Assembly: GCF_947495715.1 (NCBI RefSeq)
Contig: NZ_CANLZU010000002.1
Location: 124,001-188,000, forward strand
Direction: 5' to 3'
Source: an uncultured Oceanisphaera sp.
GTDB taxonomy: Bacteria; Pseudomonadota; Gammaproteobacteria; Enterobacterales; Aeromonadaceae
DNA length: 64,000 bases
Positions 17,995 to 25,102 of this stretch are shown here, piece by piece (the first letter of the stretch is position 1; each line of letters begins with the position of its first letter). The position numbers and the translations under genes are program-made. The notes under the pieces were generated by a model, which saw only the letters and a list, made by a program, of their open reading frames with translations, made no database searches and had not been told where the DNA came from.

Positions 17995-18576
17995 TTACTT
18001 GGCGAAGTTTTCTGCCACGAATTCCCAGTTGACCAGAGACCAGAAGGCCTTCACATAGTCGGGACGCACGTTGCGATAGTCGATGTAGTAGGCGTGTTCC
18101 CACACATCACAAGTCAGCAGCGGGGTCGTAGCGTCGGTCAGCGGGCAACCGGCATTGGACGTGTTGGCGATGGCCACGGAGCCGTCGGCCTTTTTCACCA
18201 GCCAGGTCCAGCCGGAGCCGAAGTTGGTCACACAGGATTTGGTGAACGCTTCCTTGAAGGCATCGAAAGAGCCGAAGGCGGCATTGATGGCATCGGCCAG
18301 GGCGCCGGTAGGTTCGCCGCCACCGTTGGGAGCCAGACAGTTCCAGTAGAAGGTGTGGTTCCAGATCTGGGCGGCGTTGTTGAAGATGCCACCGGTAGAA
18401 GTGGTGATGATCTCTTCCAGAGACTTGCCTTCGAACTCGGTGCCGGGAACCAGGTTGTTCAGGTTGACCACGTAGGAGTTGTGGTGCTTGCCGTGGTGAT
18501 ATTCCAGGGTTTCCTGAGAGATATGCGGTTCCAGCGCGTTTTTGGCGTAGGGCAGAGCGGGAAGTTCAAATGCCAT
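17995..18576 (-). CDS. sodB: Superoxide dismutase [Fe]
   Basis: A 193-residue cytoplasmic enzyme that dismutates superoxide. Metal ligands are visible in [11 protein letters not shown] (first His), [14 protein letters not shown] (second His) and the DVWEHAYY signature (Asp and His). The Gln in AAQ preceding WNH is the second-sphere residue typical of iron rather than manganese enzymes. The frame is open to 18669, but the ATG at 18576 gives the family-standard start ([10 protein letters not shown]) and has GGAG about 10 bases before it. The 358-bp spacer upstream holds the divergent sodB and grxD promoters and an isolated AATACCAAT at about 18831, the only trace of the dispersed element there. 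Confidence 0.97.
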   Translation of the reverse strand: MAFELPALPYAKNALEPHISQETLEYHHGKHHNSYVVNLNNLVPGTEFEGKSLEEIITTSTGGIFNNAAQIWNHTFYWNCLAPNGGGEPTGALADAINAAFGSFDAFKEAFTKSCVTNFGSGWTWLVKKADGSVAIANTSNAGCPLTDATTPLLTCDVWEHAYYIDYRNVRPDYVKAFWSLVNWEFVAENFAK

Positions 18577-18856
18577 TATTATATTCTCCATTTTGATGGT
18601 GCCAGCCTGAGGCTGGTCTCGACATTGCTGACTTGCTTTCTTTCCATGGCGGGGCGGCCGACATTTCATAGCCGCAAACCGCTAAATTGCTGAAAGGATT
18701 GTAGCAGTTTGCCGGACGGCGAAACAACAATAGCTTTTGTAGGGGTACACAGGGGCGTGAAGACGCTGAAAAACGGCGACTTTTAACCGGAACATCGAGG
18801 GCAGGGGCCTGATCCGGGTTAATATATTGCCAATACCAATTTATGGTGTCCCGCTC

Positions 18857-18884
18857 TTGTGACGAGGAAGGGATAAAGTAGAAT
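18857..18884 (+). promoter_or_regulatory. Candidate sigma-70 promoter of grxD
   Basis: -35 TTGTGA (18857-18862) and -10 TAGAAT (18879-18884), separated by 16 bases and located 50 bases before the grxD ATG. Confidence 0.5.
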
Positions 18885-18934
18885 GGGGCCTTTAACAAAT
18901 CCCGTTTTCTAACCGTCGTCTGCCGAGGTGCCCC

Positions 18935-19273
18935 ATGGACACAATTGAAAAAATCAAAACCCAAATCAGTGAAAACCCAATTCTGCTCTACATGAAAGGG
19001 TCACCCAAGTTTCCCAGCTGTGGTTTTTCTGCCCAGGCCTCTCAGGCATTGATGAATTGTGGCGAACCCTTCGCCTACGTGGATATTCTGCAGAACCCGG
19101 AAATTCGTGCCGAACTGCCGAAGTACGCCAACTGGCCGACCTTTCCCCAGCTGTGGGTTGACGGTGAGCTGGTCGGCGGTTGCGACATCATCATGGAAAT
19201 GTTCCAGCAGGGCGAACTGCAGCCGCTGATCAAGGAAACGGCTGCCAAGTATCCCAAGTCCGAGCAAGAATAA
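18935..19273 (+). CDS. grxD: Monothiol glutaredoxin GrxD (Grx4)
   Basis: A 112-residue CGFS-type glutaredoxin that binds a [2Fe-2S] cluster with glutathione and takes part in iron-sulfur cluster delivery. Visible are MKGSPKFPSCGFSAQ with the CGFS motif near residue 29, WPTFPQLWVDGELVGGCDI (cis-Pro and GSH-binding region) and the usual acidic tail. The ATG at 18935 has GAGG upstream. In E. coli grxD and sodB are also close neighbours, both linked to iron and oxidative stress. A terminator follows within 40 bases. Confidence 0.96.
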   Translation: MDTIEKIKTQISENPILLYMKGSPKFPSCGFSAQASQALMNCGEPFAYVDILQNPEIRAELPKYANWPTFPQLWVDGELVGGCDIIMEMFQQGELQPLIKETAAKYPKSEQE

Positions 19274-19310
19274 GCTCGAAGGACAGCGGTAAGCTTTCAA
19301 GTGATAAGAA

Positions 19311-19338
19311 AAAGCCCGAATTGATTCGGGCTTTTTTG
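19311..19338 (+). terminator. Rho-independent terminator of grxD
   Basis: An 11-bp stem AAAGCCCGAAT (19311-19321) / ATTCGGGCTTT (19324-19334) followed by a T-run. Confidence 0.93.
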
Positions 19339-19385
19339 TGCCTGGCACCGGCTGAAGCGGCTGCTGTAATCTGGCCTCACGCCTC

Positions 19386-19883
19386 ATACCAATCCCAGTA
19401 ATGATCTGGTTATATCAAGGCCTCAGATCAGAGGCAACACAGCCGCCTCCCACGACACGCCACTGATAAATGACACTCACAGTTGCAGCCTACTGCGAAC
19501 ATCCACTGGATGTTCGGTCAGGCTGCAACCGTTCGTCACGGCGAGACAAGCTCGCCCCCTGAGGGCTCAGGAAATGCCGTCTGACCGCCAGGGACGGCGG
19601 GAATGCCGGAACAGCAGGAGCATTTTTCGGCCATGGCATTTCATGGTCGTGGCAGTCGATCTCTGTTGCCTCTTCTCGAGCACCGAGTTGCCTGTAAACA
19701 ACGCCAACAGGCAACTCCTTGGTATCAGAGAGGATAAAGGGATCTGCTCCGCCGACCCTCCGCGCCAAGGATGGCGCGGCGGAGCCTACATGGATGTACT
19801 TGCAGCGTGTCGGCGGAGCGGGGCCTTTGTCCGATCTTTGCAGAGCAACCAAATAGATCAGTTATTTAATCCCTTTGGTATTA
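19386..19883. mobile_element. Dispersed TAATACCAA element, copy C (inverted relative to B)
   Basis: About 498 bp with ends ATACCAATCCC (19386 on) and TTTGGTATTA (19874-19883). Read on the minus strand it aligns with copy B over most of its length, including a common block running from GCCATGGCCGAAAAATGCTC to the CCGTCCCTGGCGG hairpin. Two hairpins have stems different from B but the same loop class: CGCGCCA-AGGA-TGGCGCG (19761-19778) and TACA-TGGA-TGTA (19787-19798). Its last three bases are the stop codon of tusE. Confidence 0.85.
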
Positions 19884-20210
19884 GATGCATTTCACCGGTT
19901 TGGGCAGGCCGGCGAGCTTGGTCGCCTGCTTGGCCGGGCCCTTGGGGAACAACCGGTACAGGTAGCGACTGTTGCCTTTTTCTTCGCCCAGCTCTTTGGC
20001 CATGGCCTTGACCAGGGCGCGCATGGCCGGTGAGGTGTTGTACTTGAGATAAAAGTCGCGCACAAACTGGATCACTTCCCGGTGCTCGGGGGTCAGCGTG
20101 ATGCCTTCCTGCCCGGCCAGAATAGTCACCATCTCCGGCTGCCAGTCCTGATGCTGTTTAAGATAGCCCTGAGCATCGGTATCTATGGTGCGGCCTTCAA
20201 ACTCGAACAT
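19881..20210 (-). CDS. tusE: TusE/DsrC-family sulfur relay protein
   Basis: A 109-residue protein that accepts persulfide sulfur from TusBCD and passes it to MnmA for 2-thiolation of tRNA wobble uridine. It ends GLPKPVKCI with the conserved penultimate Cys (C108) that carries the sulfur, and contains [16 protein letters not shown] and the [21 protein letters not shown] region. It is the TusE rather than the DsrC type because the second C-terminal Cys is absent. Its TAA stop (minus strand, 19881-19883) coincides with the terminal bases of dispersed element C. yccS ends 37 bases upstream on the same strand, so both may be one transcript. Confidence 0.95.
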   Translation of the reverse strand: MFEFEGRTIDTDAQGYLKQHQDWQPEMVTILAGQEGITLTPEHREVIQFVRDFYLKYNTSPAMRALVKAMAKELGEEKGNSRYLYRLFPKGPAKQATKLAGLPKPVKCI

Positions 20211-20247
20211 ATTTACTCATCTTCTTTATCCTCTGGAGTCGGCGATT

Positions 20248-22401
20248 TTACCCAAGTCCCGGACCGGGTGCATCTTTCTCCGGCGTTTGCTGCTGAAAGC
20301 CGCGAGCCAGCTGATAGAGATCGTTGACCAGCAGGGTGATATGCCCCAGCAACTGCCGACTGAGGATCAGCCATTCGTCGTCGCTATCGGCGTCGAGGGC
20401 GCCGGTCGGCAGTGGCGGATAGACCGGCAAGGTGTCTGCGCTGCGCAAGGCACGAGCCGAGGCCAGCAGGCGGGATACCAGCTGTTGTATCTGTTCGTCC
20501 TGCAGAGGAGCGCTGTGTCTGCGATGGGCACCCAGGGTCGACAGATACGACAGCAGCGCATGGTTGCGATAGGCAATATCGAAACACAGGTTCAGCCAGT
20601 ATCTGGGCACCGGCTCGACTCGAATATTTTGCCAGGCCAGTGCCAGCTGATTGTCCGCCAGATGCGCCTGTTTGCGCGGCAGCCGGTAGTCGAGTTCATC
20701 ATCCCGGCCCTGGGCAAACTGGCGGGCAATGGCTGAGAGATAATGGGCATTGGCTTCCATGGCATCGGCCATCAACCGGGGCAGATGGCGGCGCTGCCAG
20801 TCGGGCCAGATAAACCAGACCGCCACAAAGGCCAGGGCACAACCGGCCAGGGTGTCGAATAACCGGGGCAGAAATACCGGCTCGACAACGCCGGCCTGCA
20901 GGTTGAAGGCCAGCAGTACGAACAGGGTAACAAAGCCCACCGCCCAGCTGTAATAGACCTTGACCTGGGTAAAGAAGATAAAAATGCACAGCAGCAGTAT
21001 CACCAGTTGGGCGCCGACCGAGGGAAAGAGGTAGAGCAGCGGAATGCCGGCCACTATGCCGCCCAGGGTACCCAGCGTTCGTTGCACCAGTCGCTTGCGG
21101 GTGGCGCTGAAGCTGGGCTGACAGACAAAAAGAATGGTCAGCAGTATCCAGTAGCCGCGTTCCAGCTCCAGGCTGGCGATCAGGCTGTAGCCGAGGGCAA
21201 AGCACAGGCTCAGGCGTACGCCGTGGCGAAACAACAGCGAATTGGGATGCAGCAGCGCCTTGAGCTTGGGCCAGAACGGCACCGGCTCCGGGCGGGCCAG
21301 TTCAACGGAGACCGCTTCGGACAGCGGCTGGCGCCGGGTCAGCGCCTCGGCCCGTAACAGAGCCTGATGCAGGTGTGCCATGTTGCGGCCCAGAAATTTC
21401 ATCGGGCTGAGCAGGGAGCGGGGATAGTGCCGCTTGAGGTGGCTATAATCCAGCTGATCCTGCAGGGCACTCAGTTCCCAGCTGATGCGTTTGCTGTGTT
21501 GATAGTCATTATGGGTGAGAATGGCATAGCCGAGCCGGTAGCAGGCTTCGCCCAGCTCCACCAGCAGGGTCTGATAACCGGCCAGCACATCCACCTGTTT
21601 CAGATCCCGGTTCAGTTGCTGATAGGAATAATGACTGGAAGTGGCGCGTTCGTGCATCTCCTGCACCAGCAGATAGAGTGCCAGCAGACGGCCCAGTTCC
21701 CGCTCCTGTTTTTCCCTGCCCTGAATACGGCGATTCAGTATCAGTTTGGTGGTTTCCAGGGCGCTGACCAGCTGGATATTGAGCTGGGCCAGCTGATGGC
21801 GCAAATGCTGATGCTGCTCTTCGGGGCTGTCGAAGAAGCGGGATTTTTCCAGCAGATAGCGGGACAGGGCAAAGTAGCACTGGGCCAGTTGTTCGTGCAC
21901 CTGCTTGTAGGGCCAGACCAGCAGCACCAACCACGACAGCAGACCGTACCAGGCCGCCCCCAGGGTCAGCAGCAGCGGCTGATACCAGAACGAAGGACTG
22001 TCGGCGTGGCCCTGCATGGCATAGAGCGACACCAGCAGGGTGCCGAATCCCAGAGTACCGGCACCGGGCCCCCAGGCTCCCATCAGGATCAGCACCAAGG
22101 TACTGAGCACCAGCAGCGGGCCGAACAATAGGGGACTGTCGATGAACAGGTTCACCAGGGTGATGGCGCCGAAAAAGCACAACAGGCTCAGCAGCAGATG
22201 GCGCAGTCGGCCTTTGGGATCCTGATCCACTTCGCTCAGGGCACCGGCCATGGCGCCCAGGGTCAGGGTGACGGCGGCAGGCGTCTGCTCCAGCCACCAG
22301 CCGGGTAACAGCAGGCTGGTCATGGCCAGCAGCACTTTCAGGGCAAAGAAGAAATGGCTGTCAGTAAAGACGCGCCTGATCCAGAGGGTTGCGGGAGACA
22401 T
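20248..22401 (-). CDS. yccS: YccS/YhfK family putative inner-membrane transporter (FUSC superfamily)
   Basis: A 717-residue membrane protein with two hydrophobic halves, about residues 15-170 and 395-530, each with a cluster of transmembrane helices followed by a long cytoplasmic helical region (about 175-380 and 540-700). This duplicated layout, with the LGAMAGALSEVDQDPKGR segment in the first half and FVCQPSFSATRKRLVQRTLGT in the second, is that of YccS and related FUSC proteins, thought to be exporters of unknown substrate. The minus-strand ATG at 22401 has only a weak Shine-Dalgarno. It lies between yccA and tusE, a neighbourhood shared with E. coli. Confidence 0.88.
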   Translation of the reverse strand: MSPATLWIRRVFTDSHFFFALKVLLAMTSLLLPGWWLEQTPAAVTLTLGAMAGALSEVDQDPKGRLRHLLLSLLCFFGAITLVNLFIDSPLLFGPLLVLSTLVLILMGAWGPGAGTLGFGTLLVSLYAMQGHADSPSFWYQPLLLTLGAAWYGLLSWLVLLVWPYKQVHEQLAQCYFALSRYLLEKSRFFDSPEEQHQHLRHQLAQLNIQLVSALETTKLILNRRIQGREKQERELGRLLALYLLVQEMHERATSSHYSYQQLNRDLKQVDVLAGYQTLLVELGEACYRLGYAILTHNDYQHSKRISWELSALQDQLDYSHLKRHYPRSLLSPMKFLGRNMAHLHQALLRAEALTRRQPLSEAVSVELARPEPVPFWPKLKALLHPNSLLFRHGVRLSLCFALGYSLIASLELERGYWILLTILFVCQPSFSATRKRLVQRTLGTLGGIVAGIPLLYLFPSVGAQLVILLLCIFIFFTQVKVYYSWAVGFVTLFVLLAFNLQAGVVEPVFLPRLFDTLAGCALAFVAVWFIWPDWQRRHLPRLMADAMEANAHYLSAIARQFAQGRDDELDYRLPRKQAHLADNQLALAWQNIRVEPVPRYWLNLCFDIAYRNHALLSYLSTLGAHRRHSAPLQDEQIQQLVSRLLASARALRSADTLPVYPPLPTGALDADSDDEWLILSRQLLGHITLLVNDLYQLARGFQQQTPEKDAPGPGLG

Positions 22402-22477
22402 AGGACACTTTCACAATACCGGGCTTTACGTCCGATAATACGCGAGTCGGCCCCGAACAACAGACATTGCGGCCACA

Positions 22478-22502
22478 AAAAAGCCCCATGAAGGGGCTTT
22501 TT
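22478..22502 (-). terminator. Rho-independent terminator of yccA
   Basis: The stem AAAAAGCCCC / GGGGCTTTTT with a short loop, 22 bases after the yccA stop on the minus strand. Confidence 0.92.
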
Positions 22503-22524
22503 ACACTCGATGAGCGGGGAAGCA

Positions 22525-23184
22525 TTAATCCCGGCTCAGACCCAGCAGTTGCAGCAGGCTGAGGAAGATGTTGAAGATGGACACATAGAGCGTCACGGTG
22601 GCGGAGATATAGTTCTGCTCGCCGCCGTGGATGATGGCGCTGGTCTGCATCAGGATGGCGCCGGACGAGAACAGAATGAACAGCGCGCTCAGGGCCAGGC
22701 TCAGCGCCGGCAGGGCCAGGAAGATATTGGCGACGATACCGACCAGCAGTACTACGAAGCCCGCCATCATCATGCCGCCGAGGAAGGACATGTCCTTCTT
22801 GGTGGTCAGCACATAGGCCGACAGCGACAGGAAGGTCAGGGCAGTACCACCCAGCGCCAGCATCACGGTTTCGGTACCGGAGGCGGTGCTCAGGTAATAG
22901 TTGATGATGGGCCCTATGGTGTAACCGGTGAAGGCGGTAAAGGCGAAGATGAACAGCAGACCCAGGCTGCTGTTGCGGTTACGCTCGGTCAGGTACATCA
23001 AGCCGTAAAAACCGACCAGGGTAATGATGAGGCCCGGGCGGGGCAGGGCCAGCATGGCACTGACGCCGGCCGACAAGGAGGCCACCACCAGCGTCAGGCC
23101 CAGCAGCATATAGGTGTTGCGCAGTACCTTGTTGGTCGCCAGTGCGCTCGACTGGGCACGGGACAGAGTATCGTTATATCGCAT
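22525..23184 (-). CDS. yccA: Bax inhibitor-1/YccA family membrane protein
   Basis: A 219-residue protein with seven hydrophobic segments and the BI-1 features NTYMLLGLTLVVASLSAG at the first helix, GYTIGPIINYY in the middle and SIFNIFLSLLQLLG at the end. E. coli YccA is an inner-membrane substrate and modulator of the FtsH protease. It is adjacent to tRNA-Ser, which is divergent from it, and near tusE, as in E. coli. The ATG at 23184 is followed by MRYNDTLSRAQSSAL, the usual cytoplasmic N-terminus. Confidence 0.93.
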   Translation of the reverse strand: MRYNDTLSRAQSSALATNKVLRNTYMLLGLTLVVASLSAGVSAMLALPRPGLIITLVGFYGLMYLTERNRNSSLGLLFIFAFTAFTGYTIGPIINYYLSTASGTETVMLALGGTALTFLSLSAYVLTTKKDMSFLGGMMMAGFVVLLVGIVANIFLALPALSLALSALFILFSSGAILMQTSAIIHGGEQNYISATVTLYVSIFNIFLSLLQLLGLSRD

Positions 23185-23411
23185 CGTTCAGACTCCTTTA
23201 GTGTCTAAAACCTGTTTCCGGCCTGCCTTCGAGTCAACCATCTTCGAGTCAATCATAGAAGAACAGGGCGGCTAAAAAATAATTCCGGTCATTTGGACAT
23301 AACATGACCCGGTTGTCGAGCTTTCTATTCCCGAATTCAAGGGCTTGCCCCGTGAATTTGCGGTGAAGTGATCACAAAATGCCCACTCGCACCAATATTG
23401 GTATTTATCAG

Positions 23412-23441
23412 TTTACAAGACAGTCCGGCCTTGGGTAGTAT
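23412..23441 (+). promoter_or_regulatory. Candidate promoter of tRNA-Ser
   Basis: -35 TTTACA (23412-23417) and -10 TAGTAT (23436-23441), 18 bases apart, followed by a GC-rich discriminator (GCACGGCG) as is common for growth-rate-controlled stable RNA genes. Confidence 0.5.
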
Positions 23442-23451
23442 GCACGGCGTC

Positions 23452-23542
23452 GGAGGGGTGGCAGAGTGGTTGAATGCACCGGTCTTGAAAACCGGCATGG
23501 GTTTATAGCCCATCCAGGGTTCAAATCCCTGCTCCTCCGCCA
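23452..23542 (+). tRNA. serT: tRNA-Ser (anticodon UGA)
   Basis: A 91-nt class II tRNA. The acceptor stem GGAGGGG pairs with CTCCTCC (one G-U), followed by the discriminator G and an encoded CCA (23540-23542). The anticodon loop CTTGAAA at 23484-23490 reads UGA. A long variable arm (CATGGGTTTATAGCCCATC) and the T-loop GGTTCAAATCC are present. The same isoacceptor follows yccA in E. coli. Confidence 0.98.
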
Positions 23543-23550
23543 GACCACAG

Positions 23551-23586
23551 AAAAGCCCGCTGCGTTTATTCGCAGCGGGCTTTTTG
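23551..23586 (+). terminator. Rho-independent terminator of tRNA-Ser
   Basis: A 14-bp stem AAAAGCCCGCTGCG (23551-23564) / CGCAGCGGGCTTTT (23571-23584) with a TTTATT loop and a T-tract. Confidence 0.95.
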
Positions 23587-23622
23587 CATTCAAGCGCTAC
23601 AGACCCTGGCTCAGAGGCCCTC

Positions 23623-24285
23623 ATGGACATTCTGCTGGAACATCGCGATTACCTCGTTATCAACAAGGCCGCCGGCATCGGCATGCATCAGGAAGGGGAA
23701 CAGTCCGGGCTGGTACGCCAGCTCGGCGAAACCCTGGGCGAGGCCCTGTATCCGGTACATCGGCTGGACAAGATCACCACCGGCGTTCTGCTGCTGGCGC
23801 GTAACCCGGACGCCAACCGCGAACTCAGCCGCCAGTTTGCCGAACGCAGCACCCGCAAATGGTATCTGGCGCTGTCGGATAAAAAACCGAACAAAAAGCA
23901 GGGCCTGATCAAGGGCGACATGGAAAAAGCACGCGGCGGCAGCTGGAAGCTGTGTCGCACCCAGCACAATCCGGCCATTACCCGTTTTCACAGCGGCTTG
24001 CTGGGCGAGGGTTTGCGCGGTTTTCTGCTGCAGCCGCAGACCGGCAAGACGCATCAGTTACGAGTCGCGCTGAAAAGCCAGGGTAGTCCCATTCTGGGGG
24101 ACAGCCGCTACGGTGGTAGCGCGGCCGACCGAGGCTATCTGCATGCCTGGCAGTTAAGCTTCTCCTATCAGGGCGAGCAGATCACGGTAAGGGCGCCACT
24201 GAGCGAAGGCGAGCAGTTCATCAGCCACGCCGCCGAGCTGGAAAGCTGGGCTACGTCATTGATGGCGGTAACAAAAGTCGACTAA
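23623..24285 (+). CDS. RluA-family RNA pseudouridine synthase
   Basis: A 220-residue enzyme of the RluA/RluC family that isomerises uridine in RNA. The catalytic motif HRLD is at 46-49 (VHRLDKITTGVLLLAR, aspartate D49), the N-terminal strand DYLVINKAAGIGMH and the QTGKTHQLRV motif typical of the family are present, and there is no S4 domain. It fits the short subgroup annotated as RluA-like (TIGR01621-type). The target RNA cannot be assigned. A TTG at 23584 would extend the frame into the tRNA terminator, so the ATG at 23623 is used although its Shine-Dalgarno is weak. The SDR gene follows after 45 bases. Confidence 0.88.
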   Translation: MDILLEHRDYLVINKAAGIGMHQEGEQSGLVRQLGETLGEALYPVHRLDKITTGVLLLARNPDANRELSRQFAERSTRKWYLALSDKKPNKKQGLIKGDMEKARGGSWKLCRTQHNPAITRFHSGLLGEGLRGFLLQPQTGKTHQLRVALKSQGSPILGDSRYGGSAADRGYLHAWQLSFSYQGEQITVRAPLSEGEQFISHAAELESWATSLMAVTKVD

Positions 24286-24330
24286 ACTCGGTCATCCTTC
24301 ACAACGAATGTGAACACAGGGAGAGACCGA

Positions 24331-25020
24331 ATGGACTATTGGATCATGGGCGGCGGCGGCATCGGTTGCGCGCTGGCGCAGGCCTGCCTTGAACGTGGCG
24401 ATACAGTGTCGCTGTTCAGTCGAACCGACCCCGGTATGGCGGGCGCAGACTGGCTGGCGGTGGACAACACGGATCTCGAGGCGCTGGCTGAAGCCACTCG
24501 GGAGCTGCCGTTACCGGATCGGGTCATCAATACCCTGGGCATGCTTCATCAGGATGAACAGCAGCCGGAAAAGCGCATCGAACAATGCACCGAGGCGGCG
24601 CTGACCAACAGTATTCACATCAACACCTGGCCCACTCTGGCCATGGCCCGGTTACTTTCTTCCCGTCTGTCACGCCGGCAACCACTGCAGTTTGCCGCCC
24701 TGTCGGCACGGGTGGGCAGCATCAGCGACAACCGGGCCGGCGGCTGGTACAGCTACCGTATCAGCAAGGCGGCACTCAACATGGCGATCAAAACTCTGGG
24801 CATAGAGTGGCAACGGCGCTTTCCCGCCGCTTCTGTGGTGGGGCTGCATCCGGGCACCGTCGCCACCGGCTTGTCGGCGCCGTTTCGGGCCGGTTTGGCC
24901 GAGGGCCAACTGCATAGCCCGCAACAAACGGCGCAACACCTACTGGCGGTACTCGACGGCCTTGGGCCCGAGCAGTCCGGCCGAATCTTCGCCTGGGACG
25001 GGCAGGAAATTCAGCCCTGA
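24331..25020 (+). CDS. SDR family oxidoreductase (CsgA/C-factor-like)
   Basis: A 229-residue short-chain dehydrogenase/reductase with a glycine-rich NAD(P)-binding loop (MGGGGIG, residues 6-12), a catalytic Ser region (ALSARVGSISDN) and the active-site YRISKAALNM with the Tyr-x-x-x-Lys motif. The C-terminal HPGTVATGLSAPFR is typical of the C-factor-like subgroup. The substrate is unknown. The ATG at 24331 has GGGAGAG upstream; an in-frame GTG at 24310 is less likely. It probably shares a transcript with the pseudouridine synthase gene. Confidence 0.88.
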   Translation: MDYWIMGGGGIGCALAQACLERGDTVSLFSRTDPGMAGADWLAVDNTDLEALAEATRELPLPDRVINTLGMLHQDEQQPEKRIEQCTEAALTNSIHINTWPTLAMARLLSSRLSRRQPLQFAALSARVGSISDNRAGGWYSYRISKAALNMAIKTLGIEWQRRFPAASVVGLHPGTVATGLSAPFRAGLAEGQLHSPQQTAQHLLAVLDGLGPEQSGRIFAWDGQEIQP

Positions 25021-25025
25021 TGGTA

Positions 25026-25051
25026 CCGAGTCGTTGTTTGCAACGAGTCGG
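25026..25051 (+). promoter_or_regulatory. Stem-loop between the SDR gene and fruB
   Basis: A perfect 11-bp stem CCGAGTCGTTG (25026-25036) / CAACGAGTCGG (25041-25051) with a 4-base loop. There is no T-tract after it, so it is not a standard terminator; it could be an RNA 3' end with Rho, or an operator-like repeat. It starts 6 bases after the SDR stop and lies 50 bases before fruB. Confidence 0.45.
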
Positions 25052-25102
25052 CAGTTGTGATGTTGAACATCCGTTCTTCTTTGTTCATCAGCGAGTGACG
25101 CC

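Noticed and set aside
12630-20210. Genomic island or prophage signal because of dense repeats
   Set aside because: Genes between the repeats are all housekeeping with ordinary composition and conserved neighbours; no integrase, phage or transposase gene is present.
23584-23622. Alternative TTG start for the pseudouridine synthase gene
   Set aside because: It lies in the T-tract of the tRNA terminator; the ATG at 23623 begins at the family's first strand.
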